The notes under the pieces were generated by a model. It had not been told where the DNA came from and searched no databases. It was given only the letters and a program-made list of their open reading frames with translations. 64,000 bases of DNA from Parapristionchus giblindavisi (taxonomy: Eukaryota; Nematoda; Chromadorea; Rhabditida; Diplogasteridae), in the NCBI GenBank assembly GCA_943737045.1, contig CALSFV010000222.1, forward strand, positions 620,001-684,000, in the 5' to 3' direction. Made by a program: the position numbers and the translations under genes. Shown one piece after another: positions 1 to 12,175 of this stretch (positions are counted from its first letter, which is position 1; each line of letters starts with the position of its first letter).

Positions 1-1089
1 TTCCGATGCGATTATCACGGCTCACAGTAGAGCTATGAAAAAGTTTCCAAAAGATGAAAGGTGTATTTTCTCGAGTACTTTCAGATAAAAATGTGAAAAT
101 GCAACTTTTTAATGTTTCGTTCACTAAGGAATTGATCGCGTTCCATAGTCCCGGGAAAGATTTTTTCAAAAGCTCAATCGATAGAGCTCGTTCACAGCTT
201 TCATTTAAGCTCTTGAGACACGATTTTCATGGGGATTTGACTGAACTAAAAAGTCCAAAAAACTGCATTTAAATGCTGGTAGATCACTAACGAAAGCTTT
301 GATCTACTCGAAATTGTCTGCTCCTTGACAGGATTGTCCTGTAACATATCGGAGAATGGGCTGAGGATCATTCTGACGTCGAGTCGCTCGCTCATGTTCG
401 TTTTGCTCTCGCTGCAGCCAAACCAGCGACAGGAGTCCTGATGGTTTCTGGTATTGATTGACCGATGAGTACTGTAGATATGAGAGAATCTCCCAGTTCG
501 GACCAGAGAATGAGCATCCAAGATGGCTACGTCGAATGGGTTAGATTCAGTCCAACGAAAACTCGCTCTGGAATTCTTCGAGGAACATCGATCACTTGGC
601 CAGAGAGCCAGATAGCTGTAACTTGAATATATCTTCAGTATTCATCGGTCACTCAATACCAGGAACCATCAGAAGGGACTGCAGCGAGAGCAAAACGAAC
701 ATGAGCGAGCGACTCGACGTCAGAATGATCCTCAGCCCATTCCCCGATATGTTACAGGACAATCCTGTCAAGGAGCCGACAATTTCGAGTTGATCAAAGC
801 TTTCATTAGTGATCTACCAGCATTTAAATGCAGTTTTTTGGACGTAGTTCAGTCAAATCCCCATGAAAAGTCTCTCAAGAGCTTAAATGAAAGCTGTGAG
901 CGAGCTCTATCGATTCAGCATTTGAAAAAATCTTTCCCGGAACTATGGAACGCGATCAATTCCTGAGTGAACGAAAAATTAAAAAGTTGCATTTTCACAT
1001 TTTTATCTGAAAGTACTCGAGAAAATACACCTTTCATCTGTTGGAAACTTTTTCATAGCTCTACTGTGAGCCGTGATAATCGCATCGGA
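1..1089. repeat. 1.1-kb fold-back (inverted-repeat) element, cut by the window edge
   Basis: The first ~500 bases are the imperfect reverse complement of ~580-1089, with the axis near 545. The outermost matching words are TTCCGATGCGATTATCACGG at base 1 and its complement ending at 1089. Both arms hold the same short frame (residues SESKTNMSERLDVRM) on opposite strands, which shows arm duplication and not a gene. The arms differ by scattered substitutions, mostly near the centre. The left terminus may lie outside the window, so target-site duplications cannot be read. No transposase is seen inside. Confidence 0.85.
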
Positions 1090-1149
1090 AGGAGCCTCAA
1101 CGACGAACTTTGACGTGAACTCCTGGAGAGACGCTTGATCTACCATCCT

Positions 1150-2600
1150 TGCTACTCTGGATCTGGGATGACCTACCTAAGGGGCATCGAAAACTGTGGA
1201 GAAAAGAGGGGGTAATCTCAAAAGTGTGTAGTAAATCAGTGGATATTGGTCAATTCTTAGGAAAGATGCCTGATATACTAGATAGGCTGTCCCTCGAATA
1301 TCATGTGGTTGTTTTCGATTCACTTCCCGCGTGTCCTCCAGGCGAGAAAACCGCACGATTTCGCCCCCGACGGAATTCACATTCGCAACGTTATTTTATT
1401 CCTCTTCCTCTCCGGCTTGAAACACTCTGTCTTCCAACATCGCCTAGCAGAGGTGTACCCCTCACATGTGCCTCACGTAACGGCGATGAGAAAGTGGGTT
1501 GTTAAATTCGAGAAACAGGACTTTTTAATCGGAGATGAAGACCAACTCGGTCGCCCTGTGGATGTGGGTCTCGATCGATTGTTCCAAGAGGTATAGGCTG
1601 ATCCGTATCCCGATACCGGTGATATTGCAATGGCACTTGGAGTCAGCCAGAGCACTGTGGTACTTGGCCTTCACACTTCCGGAAATAATTGAAAATAGGG
1701 AAGATGTCTACCCCACGTCATAGCCGACTACGACAAAGATCGCCAACTGGACATGGCAAAGACTTTTCCAACTCTACGTCGCCGGCTTGTTTGGCAGGTC
1801 AAGGTCATAACCGGTGATGAAAGGTGGGTGCACTACGATTACGAAGAGCCAAGGAGACTGTGGTTCGGTGGGCACGAATAGTCAACTCTGGAAATTTCTC
1901 CCCGCGGGGCACCCTGTCTAAGCCCTCTACCCCGCGGGGCACCCTGCCTTTAGTTTCCTCGCGGGGTACCCTGTTGCTCACCCCGCGGGGCACCCTGTCC
2001 AAACAAGCCACCCCGCGGGGCACCTTGTCATTTTTGAGACTCAACAAGCTGCCCCGCAGGGTGCCCGGCAGGGTGCCCCGCGGGGAAAAATTTCCAGAGA
2101 ACATATTTTCCGACTTTTTCCAAACCCGATTTTCACCGCCAAAAAGTGATGTTGTGTATCTGGTATTCAGTACGGAGAGTCGAATACTGGGAACTCCTCC
2201 CCGAGGGTACGGCTATCACGACACGTATCTACACTCTCCAGCTGCGCAAGCTAAGGCTCCACCTCGAACAATTACGCGGGAACGACACTCGGATCTAATT
2301 TAAACATGACGACGCTCTACCATATACCAAAAGAACGAACCAGGCTGAGCCAACGGGATGTGACTGAACTGTACTCCCCCACCCTACGCAGCCACCCGAC
2401 CTTGCCGACTATGGTTGTCACCTCTTCGCGGCGCTCCATCACTTCCTCAAAGGGCAAAACTTCAAAGGCCGAACCACTATCCATACCGTACTCGACACCT
2501 ATTTCCGGAATTAGCCCCAATCCTTTTATCACGAAGGGATCCACAAACTACCGGGTAGAAGGCAGAAGGTGACCGATGCGAATGGAAAATATTTCTAGAA
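1150..2600 (+). pseudogene. mariner-family transposase, degenerate, interrupted by a GC-rich MITE
   Basis: Translating across frames gives a colinear mariner transposase. The N-terminal helix-turn-helix and linker part is at ~1440-1600 (residues KWVVKFEKQDFLIGDEDQL then GRPVDVGLD, matching the usual LxDxPRSGRP linker). The stretch VITGDERWVHYDYEEPRRLW at ~1805-1865 corresponds to the mariner core around the second catalytic Asp. The C-terminal third is at ~2300-2600 (HDDAL, PDLADYGCHLFAALHHFLKG, then FYHEGIHKLPGR and a KVTDANGKYF-like end). Several frameshifts and stops, plus an inserted palindromic element at 1883-2099, show it is dead. Fragments of similar transposases occur at 27.4 kb and 29.0 kb. 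Confidence 0.85.
1883..2099. mobile_element. GC-rich palindromic MITE with CCCCGCGGGGCACCCTG repeats
   Basis: The insert starts CTCTGGAAATTTCTCCCCGC and ends with its complement (GCGGGGAAAAATTTCCAGAG). Between the ends the motif CCCCGCGGGGCACC recurs about seven times, spaced by 10-20 bases, mostly in one orientation on the left and inverted at the right end. It interrupts the mariner pseudogene and is far more GC-rich than its surroundings. No coding content is credible; long frames here arise from repeats that are open on both strands. Confidence 0.75.
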
Positions 2601-4312
2601 TTCTCCATGCTTTGTTATATTTTTGTGACAAATTTTTTGGAATGCGAAAAAAGAGCGTTACTTATGAATTCACCTAATAGTTTGGAAATAACATAGTAAT
2701 ACTTACTATAGCAATCAATACAAAAGCCAGCGAATATATATTCCTTCATTCCAATCGTACTTTTACTTATTGAAACATTTTTTACTAGCTTACTATAATT
2801 CATGATAAATAAATAAATAAATAAGCAAATAAATAGTGATTGATATTTAGAATATCTTATATATTTGATATCATATTATAGTGTTCCCATGAAAATATTT
2901 GGTGCAATCCAACTTAAATTGTATCAAAAATAATGAGAGAGAAAATTTTTTTAGGGGCGACCGAATACATTCTACCAACAGTCAATACATAGGGAGATGT
3001 ATTGAGAGATATGTCAAGGGGGGCGTTTTACCGACTGATCCAACTTATATACGTGTTGAAATACAGGTTATACATCTTTTTATATAGTTTTTAATCACTT
3101 TATCGAGATCAACTAAGGGGTGGATTTGTAGTGACATGAGATGGTTCCACTGATCCATGTATCTTGCAACGTTCATAAATCCTGGTCCAACTATCTTCAC
3201 AAATTCGGGTCTTCCCCTTTATCTCTTTGGCCCTAGTGGGTGAATTTTTATATCTAATAGTAGTTTTACGCGTTTTACAAGAAATCATGGAGTAGAGTAA
3301 ATAAAGAAATAAGGTGATTTGCATATAAAAAAGTGTTGCAAGAAGAATGAGCAAATGAGGTATCTGGATAATTAATTTATGTGTTTATTTTTCTACGCCC
3401 GAGGCATAACGAGCTGTAAAAATGAGAAAATATAGATTCTCGAGAGGTTCGAGGGGGAGGGTTACAAGGGTCGCAAATCGTAAATAATGGGGTGTATAAA
3501 GCAAAGATCTTGTATATTTTTACTCAGTTGGGACTATCCGGTTTTTCGGTTGCACGAAAAGCCTTACCGTTCTAGGAAATAAGCTATTATAACTGTAATG
3601 AAATCTTGAGCCTGAGGTTATACATATTTTGTTTATTTTTCTACGCCCGAGGCATAAGTTTTATCGTCATTATGTACTTATTCAACCTTACTACCTCGTT
3701 GTGGTATTGTATTTATGTGTCCCTAACGCATTTCTCTATGTATCTCATTATCATTCTTACCTGAAACGCACATAAAGATATTATTATTAATATTTAGATA
3801 ATGCAATACACTAAAATTTATCAAGCACAGAACGAGTGAGAAGGTAAAGGTTGCAAATAAACGAGTTATTAGTTTGTGCATGATCCCATACAAAGCGCAC
3901 GTTAGACTTGAATAATTCAAAAAAGTATAAAATAATTTTAAGTTCGACAAATAATCGGAGATTATGCAAAGGTGGAAATGAAAACTTGCTGTAGTAACCC
4001 TTCTTTTCCTGTTAGGTCGAAAATTGAATCTGACAAACTAATGAACTAGTGTTAACTAGTGCGAACTTAGGGTTTTAATATTTATTTAGTTATCAATTTA
4101 TTTATTACTTTAATGTAGATTCTGGCACACTTCGACAATGATGTACTATTCCATAAGGCTCTTGATTTTTATCGGATATTTGTTGTCGGTCATGAGAGGA
4201 TAATCAACTGTGACTCCACTGAACTAAGGTCAGAATGATTTTTAATTAAAGTACCGAAGAAATTGATTTTTCTTGATTCGGGCGATTTAGTAAATTATTT
4301 ATTTATTTATTT
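2601..4312. other. AT-rich intergenic stretch with short repeats, no gene recognised
   Basis: No exon set with convincing splice sites was found. A 27-base word containing CTACGCCCGAGGCATAA occurs twice, near 3390 and 3640, in the same orientation. The word CACTTTATCGAGATCAACTA at 3096-3117 (22 bases) recurs at 23615-23636. TAAATAAATAAA runs occur at 2805-2830. Confidence 0.5.
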
Positions 4313-6415
4313 CAGTGGAGCACTTCTCAGAATATTATCCAGATGTGCTTCTAAACTATCAATTATCGATCGGAGAAATATATTAGAAAACATGAATCTT
4401 GAAGGATATGTGAAAATATTTGCCGAGGTTGGTTGGGAAATATATAGGTAAAGCATAATATGGAGAAATAATCAGAGACGACGTGAACTACTCGAAAGTG
4501 ATAATGAGATTGGACGAGAAAACTTCTACGCTGCAGTTACGTTACTTTTCCATTTCACAAGTAGGTCAAATCAATTGATAGTTATGTTTTTGTTTTCTGT
4601 AAATTATTAGAATAAGTAAAATCTGTTCCGAACTCAGGCTTTAGGCTATAGTAACTGCAAAGAAGACGATTATTAATTATGAATTTTCCTTAGAAGACTC
4701 GGAAACCGCCTGTCAACTTTTCGTGACTTTTGGTTTGCTGGAAGAAGCCTTCCGAGGGTTGGAGGTTAAAGAAGTTGCTGCGAAGATCAATGTATGTGTT
4801 AGGGTTGCCTAATTCGGATAACCATGACTCTGACCGTAACCGTGAGAGCTGGAGGTCTGGCTGTTTATGGCTTGCTTGAATTTCCGCGGATTCGCACGTA
4901 GGCCAGGGTTCGTAGGCAAAGAAGGTCTATTTGAATAATAATTTTACTGTAATTAGGTTAATTTGAAAGTGAATAAGTAAATGAACCTTTTCTGTCCACC
5001 TCCATTGCATATGTGCGAATCTGTGGATGTTGTCTCAAACCTCGGGCCACAGCAACTCCCTTTCACTCTAGCATTGGGCCATTCACGGTCAGATTCGGGC
5101 GATATTTGGGACGGTTATCCAGTGATCATACATACAGAGAGAAAAAGTGTAACCCACATCACAAAACACCTGTGAAGTGTTATATTTACCACTTTTTGGG
5201 TGTTAAAATAGCTCAAAATGTGTTCAATATAACACTTCACAGGTCGTATGTGCTGTGGGTTTCACCTCTTTTCTCTGTGTGCATGTGCAAGGCTATCTGT
5301 TCTCTCGTACACCGAGGGATATTGGTATTTATTTTTTAATTTAAATTTTTTTTAAATTAAAATTTAAAATTTAAATACGATACAATTTTTTTATTGAAGG
5401 TACTTCGATTACTCGATAACATTGCCTATTACGTTCCAACAACGCTATCTCAATTTCTGCAGACTATGAGGATAGACACTTTATTGTAAGCCTGCACTAT
5501 TTTTTAGACTTGAAGATACTTATAATTAGTATTCGACTAATTGTAAATGAAGCAAGAACGTGGCCATGATTAATAGATTTATTGAAATACACATTTGTTA
5601 ACATATGCAAATTAGCCTCTTACAACATTTTTCAATTAATTATCACAATACTTCATAACACAGTTTTTAAGCAGCTTTCAGCTTTCTATTCCTTCTCGCA
5701 AGAAATAAGCAAAAAAATAACTAAATAAGTAAATTTTCAGAGACATTATGACGAAGTCTCCAAATACAGTCACTGCAGAGGGGTGTTTCCACAGTGTTCA
5801 AGATTCTCAGGAATTCGAAGCTGCTTTTATTGCAATGCGGATTATCGTCCAAGCTCTCAATTACGAATCTGACACCAAGAAGAAAAGCGTTTACGAAACA
5901 AAAATGGTTTGTTATATTATTCAATCGGTTATTAAGATTAACACGTGATGCAATCTGGGAGATGAAAGTATCACATATATCAGGAATATTATGTAATCGT
6001 ATTATTATGTATTATTTAATGTATTATTTAGTTATCAACCATCTCGTTGTGGCCTCGTCTCTCATATATCGTAACGGGTTATAGGTGAGTTGACACGAAT
6101 GCTTTATCGACCTTTCACTGTTTTTTCTTTCCTTTTGAAAATAAAACTTTTTCAACAAAACTTTTCAACACGTTAATTAAGCTTTAAACTTTAATATGTT
6201 TCAAGATTCTAAAATTCTAAAACTATTCTTAATGATTCTATAAATTGTTTTTAAGATCGTTGCCTGAGCTGATTCTGCTGCTCCATCAAATGGATCGTGT
6301 AGGCACACAAGCATGGGCACTGTGGACGATCGATAATATTTGTTCGTCGAGTGAAGATCAACGAATATTATGCATTGGGTATACGGGCTTCATCAATTCA
6401 TTCGTTATTCAATGA
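4313..6415 (+). pseudogene. armadillo/importin-like exon remnants (uncertain)
   Basis: Exon-like blocks lie in order. 4315-4449, behind TTTATTTCAG, reads GALLRILSRCASKLSIIDRR and ends at TATAG|GTAAAG. 4479-4564 contains RRELLESDNEIGRENFYAAV. 4692-4793, behind TTCCTTAG, contains ETACQLFVTFGLLEEAFRGL and ends in AAT|GTATGT. ~5728-5909 follows TTTTCAG. 6257-6415 reads SLPELILLLHQMDRVG, QAWALWTIDNICSSSEDQR and a stop. The Leu-rich helices and the AWALWTIDNI segment resemble the WAL-NI signature of armadillo repeats of importin-alpha type. However, the junction phases do not all agree: one would-be intron is only 28 nt, and joining the last two blocks creates a stop. This may be a decayed gene or a gene with unseen exons. 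The family call is inference. Confidence 0.35.
5131..5286. mobile_element. MITE, family M1 (CACAGAGAAA...TTTCTCTGTG ends)
   Basis: The terminal inverted repeats read inward as CAGAGAGAAAAAGTGTAACC and its counterpart. The internal arms carry AAGTGTTATATTT and AATATAACACTTCACAGG. The same family recurs at 13239-14003, 22356-22481, 26422-26583, 28140-28262, 32554-32681 and 60121-60264. No coding capacity. Confidence 0.75.
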
Positions 6416-6460
6416 CAAGGACAACAAATCCGCATTATTGCTTATAATGTGGAACAAAAG

Positions 6461-6661
6461 TACTCTGGTATTTTCAAACTAGTTTTTCCCACTAGCCGTA
6501 GACTTGCAAGTCTACGGCTAGTTAAACGTAAGTTTACTAGAAGTGGTGTATAATACGGTAATGCATTTCGTCAAATATTCTTTCACTTGTAGTAAACTAG
6601 CAGTAAACTACTAGTCTGTGACGTCACGTAAGTAAACTACTAGTTTGGAAATACCAGAGTA
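6461..6661. mobile_element. MITE, family M5 (TACTCTGGTATTT ends)
   Basis: The element is bounded by TACTCTGGTATTTTCAAACT on the left and AGTTTGGAAATACCAGAGTA on the right, a near-perfect terminal inverted repeat ending in TA. The inside is rich in AGTAAACTACTAG-type words and contains the family landmark CATTTCGTCAAATATTCTTT. Relatives are at ~26597-26792, ~29163-29875 and ~56391-56588; there the internal word is GTAGACTT. Confidence 0.8.
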
Positions 6662-7249
6662 TCTGTCTTTTTCCAAAATTTTAAATTTTTATATTTTATG
6701 CCTCGATCTAATTCGAAACCCATTGTCAGGTCGTGGATTAAAATTAGTTCAAATTAGCCTATAATGAAAAAAAACGATTATCCAGTTTTGAGTAAAAAAA
6801 TGAGGAATATATTCTACTATAGTCTTGGTAGACGTTCGCAAGATAGTAAGCGAGATATAAACGCATCACAATATAATAATAATTTATCGATTCTTGAACA
6901 AGAGAAAGTAACGATATTCTGTAAATAATAAATATTGAATAAAATAGGAAGAACGACTAAAATGCTGCAATATCTAGATAACAGCTTTGCTACTATTAAT
7001 ATATTCAAACCAGTATCATTTATTTCATTTTAGACATCTGAAGAAGTGTTCTTCCATTCCTCTTTTCGACAAAATCCTTGAGAATACTTCACATAATTCT
7101 TTACGATCAATCGTTTTACGTCTCAAGAATCTTATAAAGATCGATAATAGTAATGATAATAATAATCACATTATATTGTAAATAAAGATTTGCTGTTGTA
7201 AATGAAATCAATATAATTGTTATCCACAATAAGAATAATAAGAATAGTT

Positions 7250-7323
7250 ATAATAACAATAACAATAACAAAAACAATAACAATAATAACAAAAACAATA
7301 ACAATAATAACAAAAACAATAAC

Positions 7324-7396
<73 letters not shown>

Positions 7397-7425
7397 TAAT
7401 AATAATAATAATAAAAATAATAATA
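7250..7425. repeat. (AAT)n / (AAC)n microsatellite
   Basis: Interrupted AACAAT triplets pass into a long uninterrupted AAT array. It lies immediately downstream of the stop codon of the minus-strand nine-exon gene, so it would fall in that gene's 3' UTR. Poly-Leu, poly-Ile and poly-Tyr frames over it are artefacts. Confidence 0.95.
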
Positions 7426-10400
7426 CTAATCACGTTGAGGTGATTGTACTGGAGATCTATCATATCCAAGTGGCGATGGTGGGAAGAACAGGCTGAAAAT
7501 GAGTTACGTAGCATTGCATATATTCACCGTTCCTGACTGTCATTACGACACTAATTTGGTCGGGGTTCATGACATAAAAGATGTTCAGTCTTCTATTTAC
7601 TGGATACTTCTATTATGTGTTCTTTTGCATGTCATATTTGTTTTTTTATCATTATTCAGCTTAAGCTGCCACTCCCTAACCGAAATCGACGGAACTCCAT
7701 CATTCCCTTATTGCTTCATTCATTCATTACTCTTGCTTTTAACTGATGGATAAATAAATAAATAAATAAATAAATACTTACCGTTCGTCGTCGTTCTCGT
7801 TCGATGCTACATCAACTTCACGACTATCACGAGCGACGTCGACATCCATTCCATTTCTGAATTAAAAAAAAAAATTCGATATTATGTTGACCGATCCGTA
7901 CTCTAGAAGTATTATAATAAACAGGCTATTGTTCAGTCAAAATGTTCAGTCATGTTTGTGATATATTCTGTGTTTTCAACCTTATTTATATTATGCGTAT
8001 TTCATTATATTACGCTCAATATAAAAAAAAACTTACCCAGTATCAATAGGCGTGATATCGATATCATTGTGCAACTGATCTACTCTAGTCGATACCTCTT
8101 CTTTACCATCTTATCACTCCCTTATTGCTTCATTCATTCATTATTCTTGATTTTAACTGATGGATAAAGAAATAAATAAATAAATAAATCTTGTCCTTCA
8201 TGAGAGACAGTTCCTTGTGATTCCGGTGCATCCATACTGATATTGGATATTTAAATAATCGCACACTCTCCGTTAAAGGGAGCGTTACCTCACTCAATGT
8301 ACTCTTCATTGCGCACACTATTTTTCTGTTCTCTAACAACGAGAGAGCATTGCGCGTCGAAGAGACCATTGAGTGAGGTCACGCTCCCTTTAAACCCGTT
8401 AGAATTATAAACCCTAACCCAAACACTACGCATTTTCCAAGCCAGCCCCTCACTATCACGGATTTGGTATGAATACCATAATTTGAAAACTTTATTACAT
8501 AAAATTTTCTGTCATGTTTGTGACTAGACATATTCTGTGTTCTCAAACTTATTAATATTACGTGTATTTCATTATATTAAGTTCAATATAAAAACACGTA
8601 CCCAGCATCATCCACAATGGGATCTTGATCATCAGATGTGTGAGGTCGTTCTTCTGTAGTAACAGCCTCTTCTTGAGGAACGATAGGCATTGAAGATGGG
8701 ATCGTCGATCTGAAAGTGAGCATTTAAGCTATTGTAAATTCTCCGAAAAAACCGTTATGATTATAAACCAGACCACAAGCCCTAAGAAATTTCAGAGGCA
8801 ACCCCTTATTGCTACGGATTTGATATGAACACAATACAGGGTTTGAAAAAAAAAATTATTACTAAATCAGGCCATTGTCAGACACTACTTTGGTCGTAAT
8901 TCATGGAATATATAAACGTTATTCAGTCTTCTATTTATTATAAAGCTACAAAAATTTGTAATACGCAAAGTTTATTTTTACTGAACGCCCAATGAATATG
9001 TCTATATAACACGATAAAACGCCATGAATAAAATAAGCGGAAAAGCAATGTATCGCGAGAAAGTGAGCGGAATTAAAAACCAATTAATTAATTAATTAAG
9101 AGTGCGCAGTGACGGAGGCAATGGCGCTGAATTTGTATTGTTCGGACAGTTTTAATTCTGTGATAATGTTCAAACCTATTATATTTTCTTTCGTATTTAT
9201 TTTTTATACAATATTACAATACTTACAATCTTTCGTGAAGATCGTCGTCCGAACTCTTTTCAGCAACAGACTCATCACGAGAATGATCTTCATCTCCTTC
9301 AGTTCTGAATAAGAAAAAAATCAATTTTATATTGACCGATCCTTACTCTAGAAGTATTATAATAAACAGGCTATTTTTTGATTTAAACACGTTTTATCAA
9401 GAGGTCAATAGGGAATCTCCCCCGAAGGGGTTCGGGGTTGTGGAGAATAATTGAGAGCTCTGACGTGAATGGCATCCCGGCTGGTGGTCCGTGCGTTGCA
9501 TTGAAGTATGACTGTTTTGCGGGATGGGCGACTCTTGATGTTCCTGTGACCCGATGAAACCACGCAAATCAGCTTACTTTTACTGCTAGAGGCAGTGGAA
9601 GGTATCCAGTAGAGACAGTCTATTGTTCAGTCAAAATTTTCAGTCATGTTTGTGACTAGACATATTCTGTGTTCTCAAACATATTTCCATTATGCAAATT
9701 TCATTCTATCATGTTCAATATAAAAACACTTACCCTATCTCGAGGAGAATGTGATGATCTTCTTTAGCCAAAGTTGATGATTGATATTCAACTTCATCTT
9801 CATCTGCAGACATAGCAGGATCGATGAGTGAATGTAGACGAGGGTAGATCGATCTTAAATTGAATATTTAAACTATTTAACACTCTCCGAAAAAAATGTT
9901 AGTTTTAAAAAAAATATTCTGTGCACTCAAACATATTTCTATCATGCGTATTTCATTCTATTATGTTCAATATAAAAATCACTTACCCTATTTCAAAGTG
10001 AGAGGGATGATCATCATTACCCATATGAGCTTGGTGGGTATCATCATCGTCATTATCTATCGAATTCACTGGATTGAGGATATCAAGTTGTTCCGATGAT
10101 AGTGATCTGAAATTAGATATTTAAACTATTCTACACTTTCCGAAAATAAACTGTTAGGATTATTAGCCCTAACCCAAACCCAAAGCATTTTCAGAGGCAA
10201 ATTCTTACTATCACGGGTTTGACATGAATGTCAACTTGGGTTTTAAAACCTTATTAGGTAAGGTATACGCTTCACATCAAGTGTTGTTAAAAGGAGCGTA
10301 ACCTCTCTCAATGGTCTCTACATTATGTACACTATTTTTCTGTTCTCTAACAACGATAAAGAATTGCGCGTCGAAGAGACCATTGAGAGGTTACGCTCCC

Positions 10401-11016
10401 TTTAAATGGAATACTCGTATTCCGGAATAACTTTCGAAAATTTTTTTAGAATGGATATTTGTCCAAAATATTTTTCTCATTTTTATTCACAAATAAATTG
10501 ACCGGTCGACTATTATTTGCTACTAAATTTACATTTATTCTCGATTTTCGCAATTGTTTACTAACTATATTTTTTTCAAACTCCCACGTTATCTCACACA
10601 TAGTTTCTAAGTTTCTCGATCCAAAATTTGAAAGATATTGCTTGACTGATTATAAAATTTTGAAGAGGTTGACTAGGGAAGAGAGACATTTTGGATAAAC
10701 AACAAATATAAAAGATGTTCTATTTACTGGATTTTGCATTTCATGTCTGAGTTAAAATATTACAATACTTACTTTTCTTGATCATCCACTTCCATAACCA
10801 CATCATCTTCCTCATGAGAGAAGTACTTGTATGCGTCAATTCTAAATTAGAAATATTTGAATATTATATTGACCGATCCGTACTCTAGAAGTATTATAAA
10901 AAAATATCTTCATTCTGAGGTTCTTTCAATTTTCGCGAGAAATATAAAACAAGAGAACATATAATTTGCCAAACTCACAAGGCTTGCCCTCTACAATCCT
11001 CTGGATGGAGATCCAT
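7426..11016 (-). CDS. nine-exon gene of acidic unknown protein; all eight introns phase 2
   Basis: Model: complement of 7426-7492, 7782-7856, 8037-8084, 8602-8709, 9227-9304, 9734-9853, 9987-10106, 10773-10841 and 10979-11016. The total is 723 nt, 240 residues plus TAG. Every intron falls after the second codon base, so each internal exon (48-120 nt) can be added or lost without a frameshift. The ATG lies 16 bases behind TTTCATTCAG with no coding exon before it, as for a spliced-leader acceptor. The protein is acidic and low in complexity (runs such as NDDDDTHQAHMGNDD and NENDDER), has no signal peptide or membrane segment, and ends in a Pro/Ser-rich tail (LFFPPSPLGYDRSP). Two exons, 9734-9853 and 9987-10106, are both 120 nt and share ends, suggesting exon duplication. 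The acceptor of the 48-nt exon is weak, and 9853 uses an AAG acceptor. I do not recognise the family. Two piggyBac-like MITEs sit in its introns. Confidence 0.75.
8273..8393. mobile_element. piggyBac-like MITE, family M2 (TTAA-flanked, 121 bp)
   Basis: TTAA|AGGGAGCGTTACCTCACTCA at the left and the complementary ...ACGCTCCCT|TTAA at the right give a ~112-bp near-perfect hairpin flanked by TTAA, the piggyBac target duplication. The loop side carries TTCTCTGTTCTCTAACAACG. Sister copies: 10287-10405, 17701-17821 and 61835-61955. Located in an intron of the minus-strand nine-exon gene. Confidence 0.85.
10287..10405. mobile_element. piggyBac-like MITE, family M2
   Basis: Same family as 8273-8393: TTAA|AAGGAGCGTAACCTCTCTCA at the left, GTTACGCTCCCT|TTAA at the right, with the internal TTCTGTTCTCTAACAACG word. 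Located in the second intron (between exons 2 and 3) of the nine-exon minus-strand gene. Confidence 0.85.
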
Positions 11017-12175
11017 GGTGGATACAGTTTTACTGAATGAAATATGATTAATCAATGCAACTGTTCATTAAAAGGTGGAGTGCCGCGAATATATTGTGAA
11101 ATCAGAATTAGCAACAGTTAAAAGTTAGTAAAAGTTTCATCACAAATGATGGGAATCGGGTGGAAGTTCAATCAATTTTTAAGGGAAATCTCTCAAAGAG
11201 AGTGATCTACTATTCGAGCGAGAGAGTGATTGATTAGTAAGGAAAGCTAGACAACGAGAGCGATTCCCAAATATCTCCCGTCTCTATAGAGTAGGCAAGA
11301 ATTGACTTTCTCTGCGCTCTCTCAACTATACATGCTCTCTCGTTTTCTCTAACCTCCCATTTTGGGAATAGCCCATAGGGCAGTTCTTAGTCTGTTCGAT
11401 TGCCATTTGCACTGTTTTTTTGCAAATTCAGTACTTCGGCGAACTTTCAAAGTGTACTTCAGTGGCAATAAAAGATTAGCTACGAATGATATCGGGCTTG
11501 GGCATTAAAAAAACAGTGAATTCTTCGCGGCATCTAATAATTGCCTTTGAGTCACTACATTTTCACTACAATTTCCACATTCTGTTGCATGGACAGGAAT
11601 AAGGACGACAACAACATTTTCGAGAGTTTCAGGCACTTCAACCACCAATCGATCCCGTTCTCAAAGGACAATAATTCTTTCAGAGAGGAAGATTAAAAAG
11701 TTCACAAAAATCCCCCCCCCCGTAACTTACTTTTCTACATAAAGTGCTGATAAGATAAATTGAATTGGAATTGAAAATTAGCATATTTATTATAACCAAA
11801 CTGCACTTACAGTTTATTCGTGAAACCGTGAAGTGCATTGGAAGAAAATCACATTCAATAGTAAAATAATAATACCAGTTTTGTTTACATGTTGTTTATT
11901 CGTATTGCCGACATGTACAAGAAAAAAGTGGAATGATCAATATATTGATTAGCAGACGACTGTTAAATTATCGAACTCTCCAGGTGCATCAGACCAATCG
12001 AAAGTGTTTTCTGCGGGTAAAAAAGGCTCGTGATGACCATCGAATGAGAGACGGCGTGAAGACAAGTCGATGGTGCATCGGTGGCTGAGAGGGGGAAACG
12101 GTAATTATTGAATGAGAGGGGGATACGGTAAATATGACAAGAGGATAGTGTAATTATTGATTGAGATAACATATA
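11017..12175. other. upstream region of the nine-exon gene; no further gene seen
   Basis: 11017-11032 is the short 5' leader ending at the TTTCATTCAG acceptor of the minus-strand gene. From ~11190 to 11385 there is a region rich in GAGAGAG and CTCTCTC words, probably a decayed hairpin element (inverted ACTCTCTC/GAGAGAGT words). The rest is AT-rich with no credible exons. Confidence 0.45.

Noticed and set aside
1824..2303. 159-residue frame with RGTL repeats
   Set aside because: It is the translation of the CCCCGCGGGGCACC repeats of a palindromic MITE, equally open on the other strand.
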